Of a stretch of 64,000 bases of DNA, positions 63,140-64,000 are shown in pieces. The notes under the pieces are model-generated. The model did not search any database. It was not told the DNA's origin and saw only the letters and a list, made by a program, of their open reading frames with translations. Made by a program: the position numbers and the translations under genes. The stretch is from Antedon mediterranea (lineage: Eukaryota > Echinodermata > Crinoidea > Comatulida > Antedonidae). Position 1 is the first letter of the stretch; the number at the start of each line of letters is the position of its first letter. The DNA is taken from the NCBI RefSeq assembly GCF_964355755.1, contig NC_092670.1:3559001-3623000 (forward strand). The letters run 5' to 3'.

Positions 63140-63610
63140 GTTTTGAAACCTGTCCAGATGGAAATGATTGTAGTCAAGGGCCCCAGTGATTTGAAGGGCC
63201 CCTAGATTTTTGCATGTTATTGTTACTCAGATAGAAATGCTTTAGTCTGCAAACTCACAGTTTTGCATGAAAGGTTTTCCGAAATTTACCAGTGTAGACC
63301 AGTTGACAAACTTTGGAAAGTTGCAAAAAAGCTAGTTTGCTGAACTTGGGTCATGGACCTTCTTGACCTGATGTTTGTGAACTCTGTCAATCAAATAACA
63401 ATCTATGAGATGTTAGCGGTCATGTGATTTTGGCAGTCATGTGATCTTTCAGATAACAGTCTCTGGTAACTAATGTAGACAGGATTCATAACCTTACCCA
63501 AACGGTGGCAAACAATGGGTTTGCAAACAAAAGTTTAGTTTTGCTAGTGTAGACATAGGCTAAAGCTAAATGGACATGAGGATGTCTTAATAACTACCAT
63601 ATTTGGTCAA
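63140..63610. repeat. decayed relative or fragment of family A
   Basis: Contains CAGTGTAGACC (63290), TAATGTAGACAGG (63471) and CTAGTGTAGACATAGGCT (63546), which are family-A-like ends. Then comes ATGGACATGAGGATGTCTTA with ACCATATTTGGTCAAAC, a piece of the family A interior. The boundaries are unclear. Confidence 0.45.
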
Positions 63611-64000
63611 ACAAAAACACTTCTGAATACAACAATTACAACACTGCACTGTGTTTGGAATGAAAATTTAATATAAAGAATGTATTTCACATTATATGTG
63701 TGATATTCTGAATGAAACACTTTACTATAAAATATATCAGTATAAAAATTGGTTATAAAAATATTTTTATGAATATTTATTAAATGAGGCTTTTGATACG
63801 GATTAAAATATAAATGTATTCTCTACAGAATAAACATACACATAGATTTATATCTTAAACAAATAAACTTGCTTACTTAGTAATGTTTAAGTTCAATACA
63901 TTAGCCCTCTACCAACAGACAAAATTGAACTGGTTTTTTCCCTTTACATGTTGAAAGACAAACGTATGGTAAGTAAAAAGTCTTAATTGTGCAAAAACTT

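Larger units (their letters stand above)
61363..64000. other. 3' flank of PMM and repeat-rich intergenic DNA
   Basis: The 3' UTR of PMM is followed by a 29-bp direct duplication near 61722-61780 (TGTTTTTATTCCATTGTAGT twice), the tRNA-like element at 62143-62254 and family A MITE copies. No further exon is supportable. Confidence 0.5.

Overview
The window is animal nuclear DNA. Genes are spread over many short exons with GT..AG introns, the DNA is AT-rich, and there are many small inverted-repeat elements. Gene content (tektin, SNX14, phosphomannomutase, a TIR-NACHT-LRR receptor, LDLa/TSP1/trypsin proteases) and the repeated word TAGGCCTA suggest a marine invertebrate deuterostome, probably an echinoderm. 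The species assignment is inference. All gene models were spliced by hand from splice sites and reading phase, so single-base errors in exon ends are possible.

Layout. (1) 1-4.6 kb holds no recognisable gene; it has a G/C hairpin and a 424-bp inverted-repeat element. (2) 4.6-13.3 kb, minus strand: a complete six-exon tektin-3-like gene (503 aa). (3) 16.1-20.9 kb, minus: a TIR-NACHT-LRR innate immune receptor whose LRR array is cut by a frameshift. (4) 24.4-28.1 kb, minus: a complete secreted protease (signal peptide, LDLa, TSP1, trypsin). (5) 29.2-34.5 kb, minus: its tandem paralogue, with five LDLa modules and a microsatellite-encoded serine-rich linker. The exon carrying its activation site is broken by a 799-bp foldback element flanked by a 5-bp target duplication. 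(6) 36.3-36.5 kb: a signal-peptide exon of uncertain ownership. (7) 39.3-57.4 kb, minus: a complete 30-exon SNX14 gene (942 aa). One exon has its 3' splice site copied about 25 times in a 79-bp tandem array. (8) 57.8-61.4 kb, plus: a complete seven-exon phosphomannomutase gene (248 aa), divergent from SNX14 across a 433-bp shared promoter region. (9) 61.4-64 kb: repeats.

The genes do not form one pathway. Tektin is a ciliary structural protein, SNX14 acts in ER/endolysosome lipid trafficking, PMM feeds GDP-mannose and N-glycosylation, and the receptor and proteases are plausible immune or extracellular-cascade genes. The most unusual items are the splice-acceptor array in SNX14, the foldback insertion in the second protease, the TIR-NACHT-LRR architecture, and two tiny palindromes each flanked by a 7-8 bp direct repeat.
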